A model generated the notes under the pieces. That model saw only the letters and a program-made list of their open reading frames with translations. It did not search any database and had not been told where the DNA came from. Below, piece after piece: positions 7,243-13,467 of a stretch of DNA of 14,263 nucleotides (position 1 is the first letter of the stretch; each line of letters opens with the position of its first letter). Made by a program: the position numbers and the translations under genes. This stretch comes from JAQVQN01 sp964557205 (GTDB lineage: Bacteria > Verrucomicrobiota > Kiritimatiellia > RFP12 > UBA1067): NCBI GenBank assembly GCA_964557205.1, contig CAZKZI010000086.1, positions 1 to 14,263 of the forward strand, given 5' to 3'.

Positions 7243-8195
7243 GTGTCGGGTTGCCCTTTGCTATCCGCGGCATGTTCCGCGCCGCTTTTTTGTGGTTTAT
7301 GAACAGGAGTTAAAATCCAGCGTTTATTATACCAGAACCATTGCTCGGGTGTCTTGCGAATCGCCTCGTCCACTCTGGCTAGGACAGTTTCGGTGATGCG
7401 GCGGGCATCCTGCGCCTTGTCGAGTGTCGGGTCGGGGAAGATGGCGGGCAGATGTTCGAAGCCGTGCTGTGTCCAGCCCTTTCGCCACAAGAGCGCGGGT
7501 ATGACCGGGACTTTGGCGGTGATGGCGAACATGGCCATGCCGCGGCCGACGTTGGCGACGCTGCCCAGGAAGGGTATCTCAAGGTCCGGTGTATAGACGC
7601 GGACATCCGGCAGAATCGCCAGCACGTTGCCGGAGCGCAGGAGTTTCACGATCTGCTTTAGTGTCCCGCCGCCGCGCTCGAGCACGGTCATGCCTGATTC
7701 ACGATGACGGTTGATCCAGTTGTTGACCAGCGGGTTCTTCTGCTTGGCGGCGACACTGAACATTTTGATGCCGTGCCGGTTACAGGCCCAACCAGCCAAA
7801 TCCCAGTTGCCCATGTGCGGCACGGTTATGACAGCCCCGCCGTGCTTTTCAATCAGCGCTCTGACGGCTGGAATCTCTTGGCTGAAGCCGGGTATGTGGC
7901 GGTTGATCCAGTCCAGATCGATCGAGTCGGCCCGCATCATCTCGACAATGTTGAAGGCCATGTTGCGCATGGATATCCATGCTATGCGGCGGGCTTGGCA
8001 CGCGGGAAAATCCTGGCCGAAGACCTCGCGTATGCGGCGTAAGGTCTCGACCCGGCGGAAACGGATGACGTGGAAAGCGAAAAAAGCCCAAAGCCAAGCG
8101 ACCGTGAGCGCCATGCGGTAAGGCAAGGTGTTGATGACTGCTGCGAACATGCGCAAGAAGAGATATTCAAAGATGTGCTTGGGGCGGTAACGCAT
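7239..8195 (-). CDS. Lipid A biosynthesis acyltransferase (LpxL/HtrB family)
   Basis: 318-residue member of the bacterial lipid A secondary acyltransferase family, which adds an acyl chain to the lipid A precursor at the inner face of the inner membrane. A hydrophobic N-terminal segment (about residues 10-45) fits membrane attachment. The catalytic H-x4-D/E motif appears as H127-MGNW-D132 in VPHMGNWDLAG. ERGGG (173-177), ILPDVRV (194-200), and PEQWFWYNKRW (283-293) near the C-terminus are further family landmarks. The D at the last catalytic position instead of the more common E is within family variation. I cannot tell which acyl chain or position it uses. No clear Shine-Dalgarno precedes the ATG; it starts 61 bases after the NagA-like gene and its TGA overlaps the dapL start. 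The gene implies an outer membrane with lipid A-like lipid. Confidence 0.88.
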   Translation of the reverse strand: MRYRPKHIFEYLFLRMFAAVINTLPYRMALTVAWLWAFFAFHVIRFRRVETLRRIREVFGQDFPACQARRIAWISMRNMAFNIVEMMRADSIDLDWINRHIPGFSQEIPAVRALIEKHGGAVITVPHMGNWDLAGWACNRHGIKMFSVAAKQKNPLVNNWINRHRESGMTVLERGGGTLKQIVKLLRSGNVLAILPDVRVYTPDLEIPFLGSVANVGRGMAMFAITAKVPVIPALLWRKGWTQHGFEHLPAIFPDPTLDKAQDARRITETVLARVDEAIRKTPEQWFWYNKRWILTPVHKPQKSGAEHAADSKGQPDT

Positions 8196-8256
8196 AAAAA
8201 TAACAGAATAGCAAAGAAGCCGCGGGGTTTCGAGCGGCTATTGCGGTGGGTGCGAA

Positions 8257-9252
8257 TCAGATGAGTGCGAATCCTTTTGTATCAGAGAAGTTCAAGCCGT
8301 AACGGCAGGTTGGTATCTCCTGTTCTGAAACACGGATCAGGGCGAGCGGGTTGTAAAATCCGATGCGCAGCATTTCCTCCAGCGTGAAAAGTCCGAGATT
8401 GTGCAAAACATTCATGCACTGCAACATGGTGAATGAAGAACCGACAAGGCATTTTTTCTCAGGGTTGTGCAGAAGTCCGTCGGGTTCCAGCACAGCCTTG
8501 TTGCCCAGCACGTCGTAGGTTCCGGGCGGCAGACCGGCCGGCGAGGCGGCATCGCTGGTTGCGATCAGCCGGTCGGGACCGGCGGCGCGCGCGAACACTT
8601 TGAGAACATGGCGCGGAAGATGGTGGCCGTCGGGTATGAACATGACCTGCAGGCGCTCTTCGGCCAGCCCGGCCAAGAGCGGGTTGTTGTGGCGGTGGAC
8701 CATATTCGGCAAGCCGTTGCCGAGGTGGGTCAGGGCTTTTGCACCGGCGTCCGCCAGACTTGCCAGTTCGCCTGGAGCCGCGAGTTGATGACCGCATGAC
8801 ACCGCAACGCCACGGCTGACGGCATGGGCGGCGAGCTGTGCCGCGCCGCAAGAATCCGCCGCGATGGTGAGCAACCGCAACATGCCCTGTGAATGGGCAT
8901 AAAGACGGTCGAAATATGCGAGATCCGGTGTATGCACGGCGGCCGGGTCGTGGGCGCCGACCGCGCCGGGCGCTTTAGATATGAAAGGGCCTTCTAGATG
9001 CAGGCCGATAATATGGCGTGCGAGCTGCGCGTCTTTCTTCAAGGCTCCAGTTATAATTTTGAGATTACGGCGTATCCTATCCTTGCTGTTGGTTATGAGT
9101 GTCGGCATGAAGGCGGCAGTTCCGCGTTCGATCAAGGTGTGGCCCGCATGGATAAAGCTTTCTTCGGTGAGCGAATCAGCGTTGAAGTCAACTCCGACGA
9201 ATCCGTTAACCTGCAAGTCAATGAATCCCGGTATGTGTAGTTTTGTAATCAT
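8257..9252 (-). CDS. nagA: Short N-acetylglucosamine-6-phosphate deacetylase-like amidohydrolase
   Basis: 331 residues. NagA deacetylates GlcNAc-6-phosphate to glucosamine-6-phosphate in amino-sugar recycling. The barrel motifs are present: PGFIDLQVNG (8-17), HLEGPF with metal-ligand candidate E87, SCGHQ with H155, LTHLGNG with H176, DGHH (208-211), and the catalytic-acid candidate D234 in ATSDA. The typical enzyme is about 380 residues. Here roughly 50 N-terminal residues before PGFIDLQVNG, and the matching C-terminal tail, are absent, so the small beta-sandwich subdomain appears to be missing. The start at 9252 has AAAGGA 10 bases upstream and follows rarA by 22 bases. A longer in-frame extension to 9498 would overlap rarA and has no family resemblance. 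No nagB is in the window, so the substrate is inferred from family only and other N-acyl amino sugars are possible. Confidence 0.78.
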   Translation of the reverse strand: MITKLHIPGFIDLQVNGFVGVDFNADSLTEESFIHAGHTLIERGTAAFMPTLITNSKDRIRRNLKIITGALKKDAQLARHIIGLHLEGPFISKAPGAVGAHDPAAVHTPDLAYFDRLYAHSQGMLRLLTIAADSCGAAQLAAHAVSRGVAVSCGHQLAAPGELASLADAGAKALTHLGNGLPNMVHRHNNPLLAGLAEERLQVMFIPDGHHLPRHVLKVFARAAGPDRLIATSDAASPAGLPPGTYDVLGNKAVLEPDGLLHNPEKKCLVGSSFTMLQCMNVLHNLGLFTLEEMLRIGFYNPLALIRVSEQEIPTCRYGLNFSDTKGFALI

Positions 9253-9262
9253 TGCAATGATT

Positions 9263-9268
9263 TCCTTT
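9263..9268 (-). promoter_or_regulatory. Ribosome binding site deciding the NagA-like start
   Basis: AAAGGA on the minus strand, 10 bases before the ATG at 9252 and inside the 22-base gap after the rarA stop. It supports the short, barrel-only form of the NagA-like protein as the real product. Confidence 0.6.
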
Positions 9269-9274
9269 GTGTGT

Positions 9275-10657
9275 TCATGTGGATTTTGGATGCTTGCTGG
9301 CAGCGGCCTGTCTGTGCTTAAGGCTTTTGAAGTGTTCCATGCGTTTGCCGATGGTGTCTTCGTAACCCAGCGCGGTGGGGCGGTAGTAGCACTTGTCAAC
9401 CGGCAGGTAGTTCTGACTGACCGTATGCTGGTCGAAATCGTGCGGGTATTTATAGTGGTCGTCGAGTCCCTCACGTCCGATCGCCTCGACATGCACATTT
9501 TTCAGGTGCTCGGGAACTGCCATCAGCCGGCCGGAGCGGACATCCTGAAGCGCCTCTTCCACGGCAAGATAAGCGGCATTGCTCTTTGGGGCGGTCGCCA
9601 GATAGGTGGTGGCTTGCGCAAGTGTGATGCGGGCTTCGGGCATACCGATGAACTCTACCGCGTGCATGGCTGCGACTGCCACGGTAAGTCCGCGCGGATC
9701 GGCGTTTCCTATATCTTCGGATGCCAGTATGATCAGGCGGCGCGCAATGAAACGGGGGTCTTCGCCAGCCTCCAGCATTTTTGCCAGCCAATACACGGCG
9801 GCATGCGGGTCAGAGCCGCGCACCGATTTGATGAAAGCCGAGATTGTGTCGTAGTGGCCGTCTTCGTCCTTATCGTAAAGAACCATCTTGCGCTGGACAC
9901 ATTCTTCCATGACGGGTCGAGTGATATGTATCACCCGGTTATTGTCAGCGGGGGTGGAGCGCGCAGCGACTTCTATGGCTGTCAGCGCACGGCGTCCGTC
10001 GCCGTCGCAGATGGTCGCCAGAAAGTTGACCGCTTCCGATTCGATTTGGCAGTTCAGGTTGCCCAAACCGCGGCTTTTGTCCGCAATGGCGCGATGCAAA
10101 AGCGTGGCGACCGATGCCTCATCCAGCGGGCGCAGTTCAAAAACCAGTGAGCGGGAGGTTAGCGGGCTGTTTATGAAAATATTGGGATTGTGGGTGGTGG
10201 CGCCGATCAGGGTGACAGTGCCGTTTTCCACATAAGGCAAGAGCACGTCCTGCTGTGCCTTGTTGAATCGGTGGAGTTCATCCACGAACAGCACGGTTCC
10301 GCGGCTGGACTTGTGAAGTTTGGCGGTCTCGCAGATATTACGCAGGGTGGCCACGTTCGACAAAACCCCGCTGGTGCGCTCGAAGCGATGCTGCGTGACT
10401 CGCGCGATCACCTCGGCCAGCGTGGTCTTGCCGCAACCGGGCGGGCCGAAAAGGATCAGGTTGGTCAAACGGTCGGCCTCGATGACGCGGCGCAGCAGTT
10501 TGCCCGGTCCGAGAATGTGGTCTTGCCCTACAACCTCTTCCAAGGACAGGGGACGCATGCGTGCGGCTAGCGGCTGACGGGGCTGAGTTGGGGTGCAGCC
10601 GTCATCGTCTGGCTCCTGAGGATCAAGAAAAAGGACATTGTTCAAGTTGTCGGTCAT
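9275..10657 (-). CDS. rarA: Replication-associated recombination protein A (RarA/MgsA), AAA+ ATPase
   Basis: 460-residue clamp-loader-like AAA+ ATPase of the RarA/MgsA/WRNIP1 family, which acts at stalled replication forks and single-stranded gaps. Motifs in order: ARMRPLSLEEVVGQDHILG (32-50), Walker A GPPGCGKT (71-78), Walker B VLFVDELHRF (122-131), sensor 1 GATTHNP (152-158), arginine-finger region LTSRS (166-170) and sensor 2 GDGRRALTAIE (219-229). The C-terminal half has family signatures including GSDPHAA, EDPRFIARR and SEDIGNADP of the tetramerisation region. The start at 10657 is chosen because its ATG overlaps the VanZ-like stop as ATGA. An in-frame start 12 codons upstream would lengthen the overlap for no gain. 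The length fits the family. It sits among metabolic genes with no obvious functional link. Confidence 0.95.
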   Translation of the reverse strand: MTDNLNNVLFLDPQEPDDDGCTPTQPRQPLAARMRPLSLEEVVGQDHILGPGKLLRRVIEADRLTNLILFGPPGCGKTTLAEVIARVTQHRFERTSGVLSNVATLRNICETAKLHKSSRGTVLFVDELHRFNKAQQDVLLPYVENGTVTLIGATTHNPNIFINSPLTSRSLVFELRPLDEASVATLLHRAIADKSRGLGNLNCQIESEAVNFLATICDGDGRRALTAIEVAARSTPADNNRVIHITRPVMEECVQRKMVLYDKDEDGHYDTISAFIKSVRGSDPHAAVYWLAKMLEAGEDPRFIARRLIILASEDIGNADPRGLTVAVAAMHAVEFIGMPEARITLAQATTYLATAPKSNAAYLAVEEALQDVRSGRLMAVPEHLKNVHVEAIGREGLDDHYKYPHDFDQHTVSQNYLPVDKCYYRPTALGYEDTIGKRMEHFKSLKHRQAAASKHPKST

Positions 10658-11067
10658 GGTGCAGTGTTGTTTAGGATGCGCCGTCGATACCATGAGCAGG
10701 CGATGGCCGAGTATGCCAATGCGCCAACAGTGTTGGCTACTGCATCAAGTATATCAAAAGATCGGCTACTTGTCAGATGGCGCTGGCATAATTCCATGGC
10801 TAGACCATAGAGCGCGGCTACACCGGCGATGGATGCGGCTGCGAACCAGCGGCCACGCGTGGCGGCAGGCAGCGTGCGGAAGAACGAGAGAGCCAATGCT
10901 GCATACAGCAAAGCGTGTATGATCTTGTCGGCACCGGGCAACCGCGGCACTGCTGCCAGAGGTTTGAACAGTCTGGCAGGCAGCAGCGAAAGGGCCGGAA
11001 TGGCGGCAAGCATGAATAAAGCCGGCCCGTAGCGTAGGACAGGGTCAGGAAAGGATTTGAATTTCAT
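10654..11067 (-). CDS. VanZ-like small integral membrane protein
   Basis: 137 residues with about four hydrophobic segments (roughly 11-30, 49-66, 74-92 and 106-126). The polar signature of VanZ-like proteins is visible: D47-K-x2-H51 before the second helix, G-x3-E92-x2-Q95 after the third, and R102-x2-D105 with N112 entering the fourth. VanZ itself gives low-level teicoplanin resistance in enterococci, but most members of this family have no known function. This one should not be called a resistance gene. It starts 18 bases after nadA, with AGGAAA upstream of the ATG, and overlaps rarA by ATGA. This tight packing puts the three genes in one transcript. Confidence 0.75.
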   Translation of the reverse strand: MKFKSFPDPVLRYGPALFMLAAIPALSLLPARLFKPLAAVPRLPGADKIIHALLYAALALSFFRTLPAATRGRWFAAASIAGVAALYGLAMELCQRHLTSSRSFDILDAVANTVGALAYSAIACSWYRRRILNNTAP

Positions 11068-11085
11068 GGCGGCGTTTTCCTGTGG

Positions 11086-11988
11086 TCAGTTCACGGCGAG
11101 CATGGCGTCGATCGAGCGTCGCGCGCGTACAGAGACGTTGTCAGGCACGGTAATCACGGGGTGCATGTCACGGAGACACCAGAGAATTTTTTCCAACGTG
11201 ATCTTTTTCATGTTGGGGCAGACGGCCTGTTCCAAGAGTGGGTAGAACTCGGTGTGCGGGTTCTCCTTTCTCAGCCGGTGCAGGATGCCGGTCTCGGTGC
11301 CGATGACAAAGGCGTGTTCCGTGCGGCCCTGCACATAACGGCACATGCCGCCGGTAGAGAGGATCGCGTCAGCCGCGTCGCGCACGGGTTTTGGGCATTC
11401 AGGATGCACCAGCACCGGTGCGCCAGGAAAGGCTGACCTTGCGTCGCTTATATGTTTTTCGTTGATGCGAGCGTGGGTAGGACAGTAGCCCGGCCAGAGA
11501 ATAAATTCACGCCCCAATTTTTCGGCGGTGTAAGAGCCGAGGTGTCGGTCGGGCACGAAAACGATCTGCTGGTCAGGCGGCAGGCTCCGCGCCACTGCCA
11601 CGGCGTTGGCGGAGGTCACACAGATGTCGCTTTCGGCTTTAACCTCTGCGGTGCTATTCACATAGCACAAGACTTTAGCGCCCGGGTGTTTTGCCTTTAT
11701 CTCGCGCAGTTGGTCGCTGGTGATCATGTCGGCCATCGGGCAGCCCGCGTCCGGGGCCGGCAGCAGCACGGTTTTGTCTGGATTGAGGATGGCCGCGGTT
11801 TCGGCCATGAAGTGAACGCCGCAAAAAACGATGACAGATGTGTGGATGTCCGTGGCCTTGCGTGCCAGTTCCAGCGAATCGCCGACGAAGTTCGCTATGT
11901 CCTGAACCTCGCCCGGTTGGTAGTTGTGCGCGAGAATCACGGCATCGCGTTCCTTTTGCAGTTTTTTGATCTCTTCAATTATGCTCAT
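11086..11988 (-). CDS. nadA: Quinolinate synthase
   Basis: 300-residue NadA, which condenses iminoaspartate with dihydroxyacetone phosphate to quinolinate in NAD synthesis, using a [4Fe-4S] cluster. The N-terminal AHNYQPGEVQD (20-30) and GDSLELA (36-42), then FCGVHFMAE, LCYVNSTAEVKAESD (107-121) and HPECPK (195-200) are all family signatures. The three expected cluster cysteines are C83 in AGCPMAD, C169 in WPGYCPTH and C257 in AVCPNMKK. The length matches the short NadA type, as in Thermotoga. The start ATG has AAGG-like sequence about 10 bases upstream. It is the first gene of the minus-strand block. The partners nadB and nadC are not in the window. I do not see a convincing promoter in the 11989-12140 region, which is mostly occupied by the repeat. 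Confidence 0.96.
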   Translation of the reverse strand: MSIIEEIKKLQKERDAVILAHNYQPGEVQDIANFVGDSLELARKATDIHTSVIVFCGVHFMAETAAILNPDKTVLLPAPDAGCPMADMITSDQLREIKAKHPGAKVLCYVNSTAEVKAESDICVTSANAVAVARSLPPDQQIVFVPDRHLGSYTAEKLGREFILWPGYCPTHARINEKHISDARSAFPGAPVLVHPECPKPVRDAADAILSTGGMCRYVQGRTEHAFVIGTETGILHRLRKENPHTEFYPLLEQAVCPNMKKITLEKILWCLRDMHPVITVPDNVSVRARRSIDAMLAVN

Positions 11989-12048
11989 GATATTACTGCC
12001 TTAAGCTTGGTCAAAAGAAAAAATGGCTTGGACTGATGGAACACTGGT

Positions 12049-12092
12049 GAAGCTGCGCCTCAACCCAACAAGTGGCGTGCAGCAATGCTGGT
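12049..12092 (-). repeat. Dispersed hairpin repeat, copy B (inverted relative to copy A)
   Basis: The reverse complement matches 3875-3918 at 42 of 44 bases. On the plus strand it folds as gctgc (12052-12056), gcc (12057-12059), a 14-base loop (12060-12073), ggc (12074-12076), a 2-base bulge and gcagc (12079-12083). On the outer side this copy has a single atcaacc unit (12090-12096 on the minus strand) and the same actatc flank as copy A, where the heptamer is tripled. It lies between the tRNA-Val terminator and nadA, in the 5' region of the minus-strand operon. Confidence 0.75.
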
Positions 12093-12140
12093 TGATAGTT
12101 GCTGAGCTATGGTACTCCTCGAAACTGGACAATCACGCCT

Positions 12141-12178
12141 GAAAAGCAAAAACCCTCAAAACATTGGAGTTTTTGAGG
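12141..12178 (-). terminator. Rho-independent terminator of tRNA-Val
   Basis: On the minus strand, cctcaaaa (12178-12171) pairs perfectly with ttttgagg (12161-12154) across a 9-base loop. It is followed by a T-rich stretch (T-tract at 12152-12148, then gcttttc). It starts about 20 bases after the tRNA 3' end and should separate the tRNA transcript from nadA. Confidence 0.8.
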
Positions 12179-12196
12179 TCTTCTGACTATAAAAAC

Positions 12197-12273
12197 TGGT
12201 GGGAGATAGTGGACTCGAACCACCGACCCCTTGCATGTCAAGCAAGTGCTCTAACCAACTGAGCTAATCCCCC
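12197..12273 (-). tRNA. tRNA-Val (anticodon GAC)
   Basis: 77 bases including an encoded CCA end (12199-12197). The acceptor stem pairs gggggat with atctccc (one G-U), with discriminator A. The D arm reads agctcagttggttagagc. The anticodon stem cttgc/gcaag encloses loop TTGACAT, giving anticodon GAC for valine GUC/GUU codons. The T arm contains GGTTCGAGTCC. The anticodon loop matches that of known tRNA-Val(GAC). It has its own promoter and terminator and is a single-gene unit. Confidence 0.95.
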
Positions 12274-12290
12274 GGTTGAAAAACGTTATT

Positions 12291-12319
12291 AATCTATTAA
12301 AATAGAACATGCTTGTCAA
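12291..12319 (-). promoter_or_regulatory. Promoter of tRNA-Val
   Basis: On the minus strand a perfect -35 TTGACA (12319-12314) is followed by a 17-base spacer and TAGATT (12296-12291) as -10 (four of six consensus positions). Transcription would begin about 10 bases before the tRNA 5' end at 12273, as expected for a stable RNA gene. Confidence 0.75.
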
Positions 12320-12357
12320 TACGCGGAGTGTTTTTTTAGGGTTTTGGCCGACTAAAG

Positions 12358-12404
12358 TTGATTAGATTGGCGGTGTCCGGTAAAAACCCTTGCCACCGGC
12401 ACCG
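12358..12404 (+). promoter_or_regulatory. Possible promoter with overlapping palindrome upstream of the pilin-like gene
   Basis: TTGATT (12358-12363), a 17-base spacer and TAAAAA (12381-12386) form a weak sigma-70-like promoter, four of six matches in each box. Overlapping it, cggtg-t-ccggt (12371-12381) can pair with accgg-caccg (12395-12404): ten base pairs with a one-base bulge and a 13-base loop. A second, exclusive pairing is ccctt (12387-12391) with aaggg (12407-12411). No T-tract follows, so it is not a terminator. It could be an operator or an RNA switch. This is inference only. Confidence 0.35.
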
Positions 12405-12448
12405 ATAAGGGCGAAAATAAGAAGTATCAAAAGGGTATTAGGTTCATT

Positions 12449-13405
12449 ATGCTTTTCAGGAAAAAAAGAGGGTTCACCTTGGTGGAGTTGCTGGTGGTGA
12501 TTTCCATCCTGGGGATTCTGGCTGCGGCGCTGACCACGCAGGTCACCAAGGCAAGGGCCATCGGCCAGTCAATGCGCTGCAAGGCTAACCTGCGGAACCT
12601 TGCGCAGGCGGCGCTTAATTACGGCATTGACCATGGGGTAGTACCTGCGGCTGGTTCTTTTGAATATTGTGAGGTGTTCAGAGTCGACACCGGAGAGCCT
12701 ATTTACGAGCTTAACCATTGGAATAACCGCGAGGGCGGGTGGGTCGCCTGGACCGGCTCGGGCAGTTGGCCTAACAGCACACCGCAAGCCGGAAGCATGA
12801 GCACATCGCGTTTTTATGCCCAGATCGGTGAGAGTGAGGCGCATAGCGTGGCTTACGAGTCGATAGAAGATGGCGCTTTGTGGAAATATGTGGGTCGGGA
12901 CTTGTCCACCTACTGCTGTGACGTTTACCGGGCATACGCCCGGAGTGCAGGGGCAAAGGCTCTACGCTCCTATGTGATGAACAGTTATTTCGGTTATGCC
13001 GATGCTGGAAACGGAAAGTGTTCCAACAGGGCTGTTGCCAATCGCGGAACCGCGTCGCTTTCGGCCCGCGGCAGCGCCGGCAACCTTCTGATGTTCGCGG
13101 AGCTGCCGGCCAGGAAGATCGACAAGTCGGAGAAGGGGGCGGATAGTGTTCTTGAGACCAAGATCGATGGTTACACCTCCGGCAACGCGACTGAAGAGAT
13201 GATCGGCTTCAACCATGAGGTCAGCGGATCGCGTGGAGGGGCGGGCGGCGGAAAACGCTTTGCCGCGCATGTCGCTTTCGCTGACGGAAGAGTGGATGTC
13301 CTGATAGAGCCAAGAGGGGCGTCGGACAGCGATATTAAAGAGTTAACGAGATTGCTGTGTAACGGATATGAGATTACTCAGGAGCTGAGGCGCATAATGA
13401 AGTGA
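12449..13405 (+). CDS. Type II secretion pseudopilin-like / prepilin-type N-terminal methylation protein
   Basis: 318 residues. The N-terminus is a type III/IV prepilin signal: basic MLFRKKRG, cleavage after G8, then FTLVELLVVISILGILAA, where F9 becomes the N-terminus and E13 is the conserved mature Glu5. The hydrophobic helix covers about 9-30. The rest is a large extracytoplasmic domain with tryptophan- and glycine-rich stretches and a cysteine pair (CC at about 157-158). Near the C-terminus, AHVAFADGRVDVL (273-285) corresponds to the H-x-F-A-D-G motif typical of the H-x9-DG pseudopilin-like proteins that occur in many copies in planctomycete, lentisphaeral and verrucomicrobial genomes. Their exact role is unknown. 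It is not a classical major pilin, which is about half this size. The next gene starts 62 bases downstream in the same direction. Confidence 0.88.
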   Translation: MLFRKKRGFTLVELLVVISILGILAAALTTQVTKARAIGQSMRCKANLRNLAQAALNYGIDHGVVPAAGSFEYCEVFRVDTGEPIYELNHWNNREGGWVAWTGSGSWPNSTPQAGSMSTSRFYAQIGESEAHSVAYESIEDGALWKYVGRDLSTYCCDVYRAYARSAGAKALRSYVMNSYFGYADAGNGKCSNRAVANRGTASLSARGSAGNLLMFAELPARKIDKSEKGADSVLETKIDGYTSGNATEEMIGFNHEVSGSRGGAGGGKRFAAHVAFADGRVDVLIEPRGASDSDIKELTRLLCNGYEITQELRRIMK

Positions 13406-13456
13406 CGAGAGACCGGGTGCTTGTCAGGACGGGTGCGTAACTTTGGGCAGATAGGC

Positions 13457-13461
13457 GGGAG
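13457..13461 (+). promoter_or_regulatory. Ribosome binding site of the exported protein
   Basis: GGGAG lies 6 bases before the ATG at 13468 and supports this start, which is followed directly by a signal peptide. Confidence 0.6.
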
Positions 13462-13467
13462 TTTCAG

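Noticed and set aside
9253..9498. N-terminal extension of the NagA-like protein by 82 codons
   Set aside because: It would overlap the 3' end of rarA, shows no NagA sandwich motif, and the internal ATG at 9252 has a good ribosome binding site.
8981..10150. 389-codon open frame on the plus strand opposite rarA and the NagA-like gene
   Set aside because: It is antisense to two well-supported genes, has low-complexity composition and no recognisable domain. It is a by-product of their codon usage.
10658..10693. Upstream start of rarA adding 12 residues
   Set aside because: The ATG at 10657 forms an ATGA overlap with the preceding stop, and the family N-terminal motifs begin only after it.
10654..11067. 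Glycopeptide resistance gene vanZ
   Set aside because: Only general VanZ-like membrane topology and polar residues are shared. No vanA/vanH/vanX genes are nearby and most family members are not resistance determinants.
3875..12092. Composite transposon bounded by the two inverted repeats
   Set aside because: No transposase, no target-site duplication seen, and the cargo is essential metabolism such as nadA and dapL. A dispersed extragenic repeat is simpler.
12049..12273. tRNA-associated integration site (att) beside tRNA-Val
   Set aside because: No second copy of the tRNA 3' end, no integrase and no mobile genes are visible. The nearby repeat is unrelated to the tRNA sequence.
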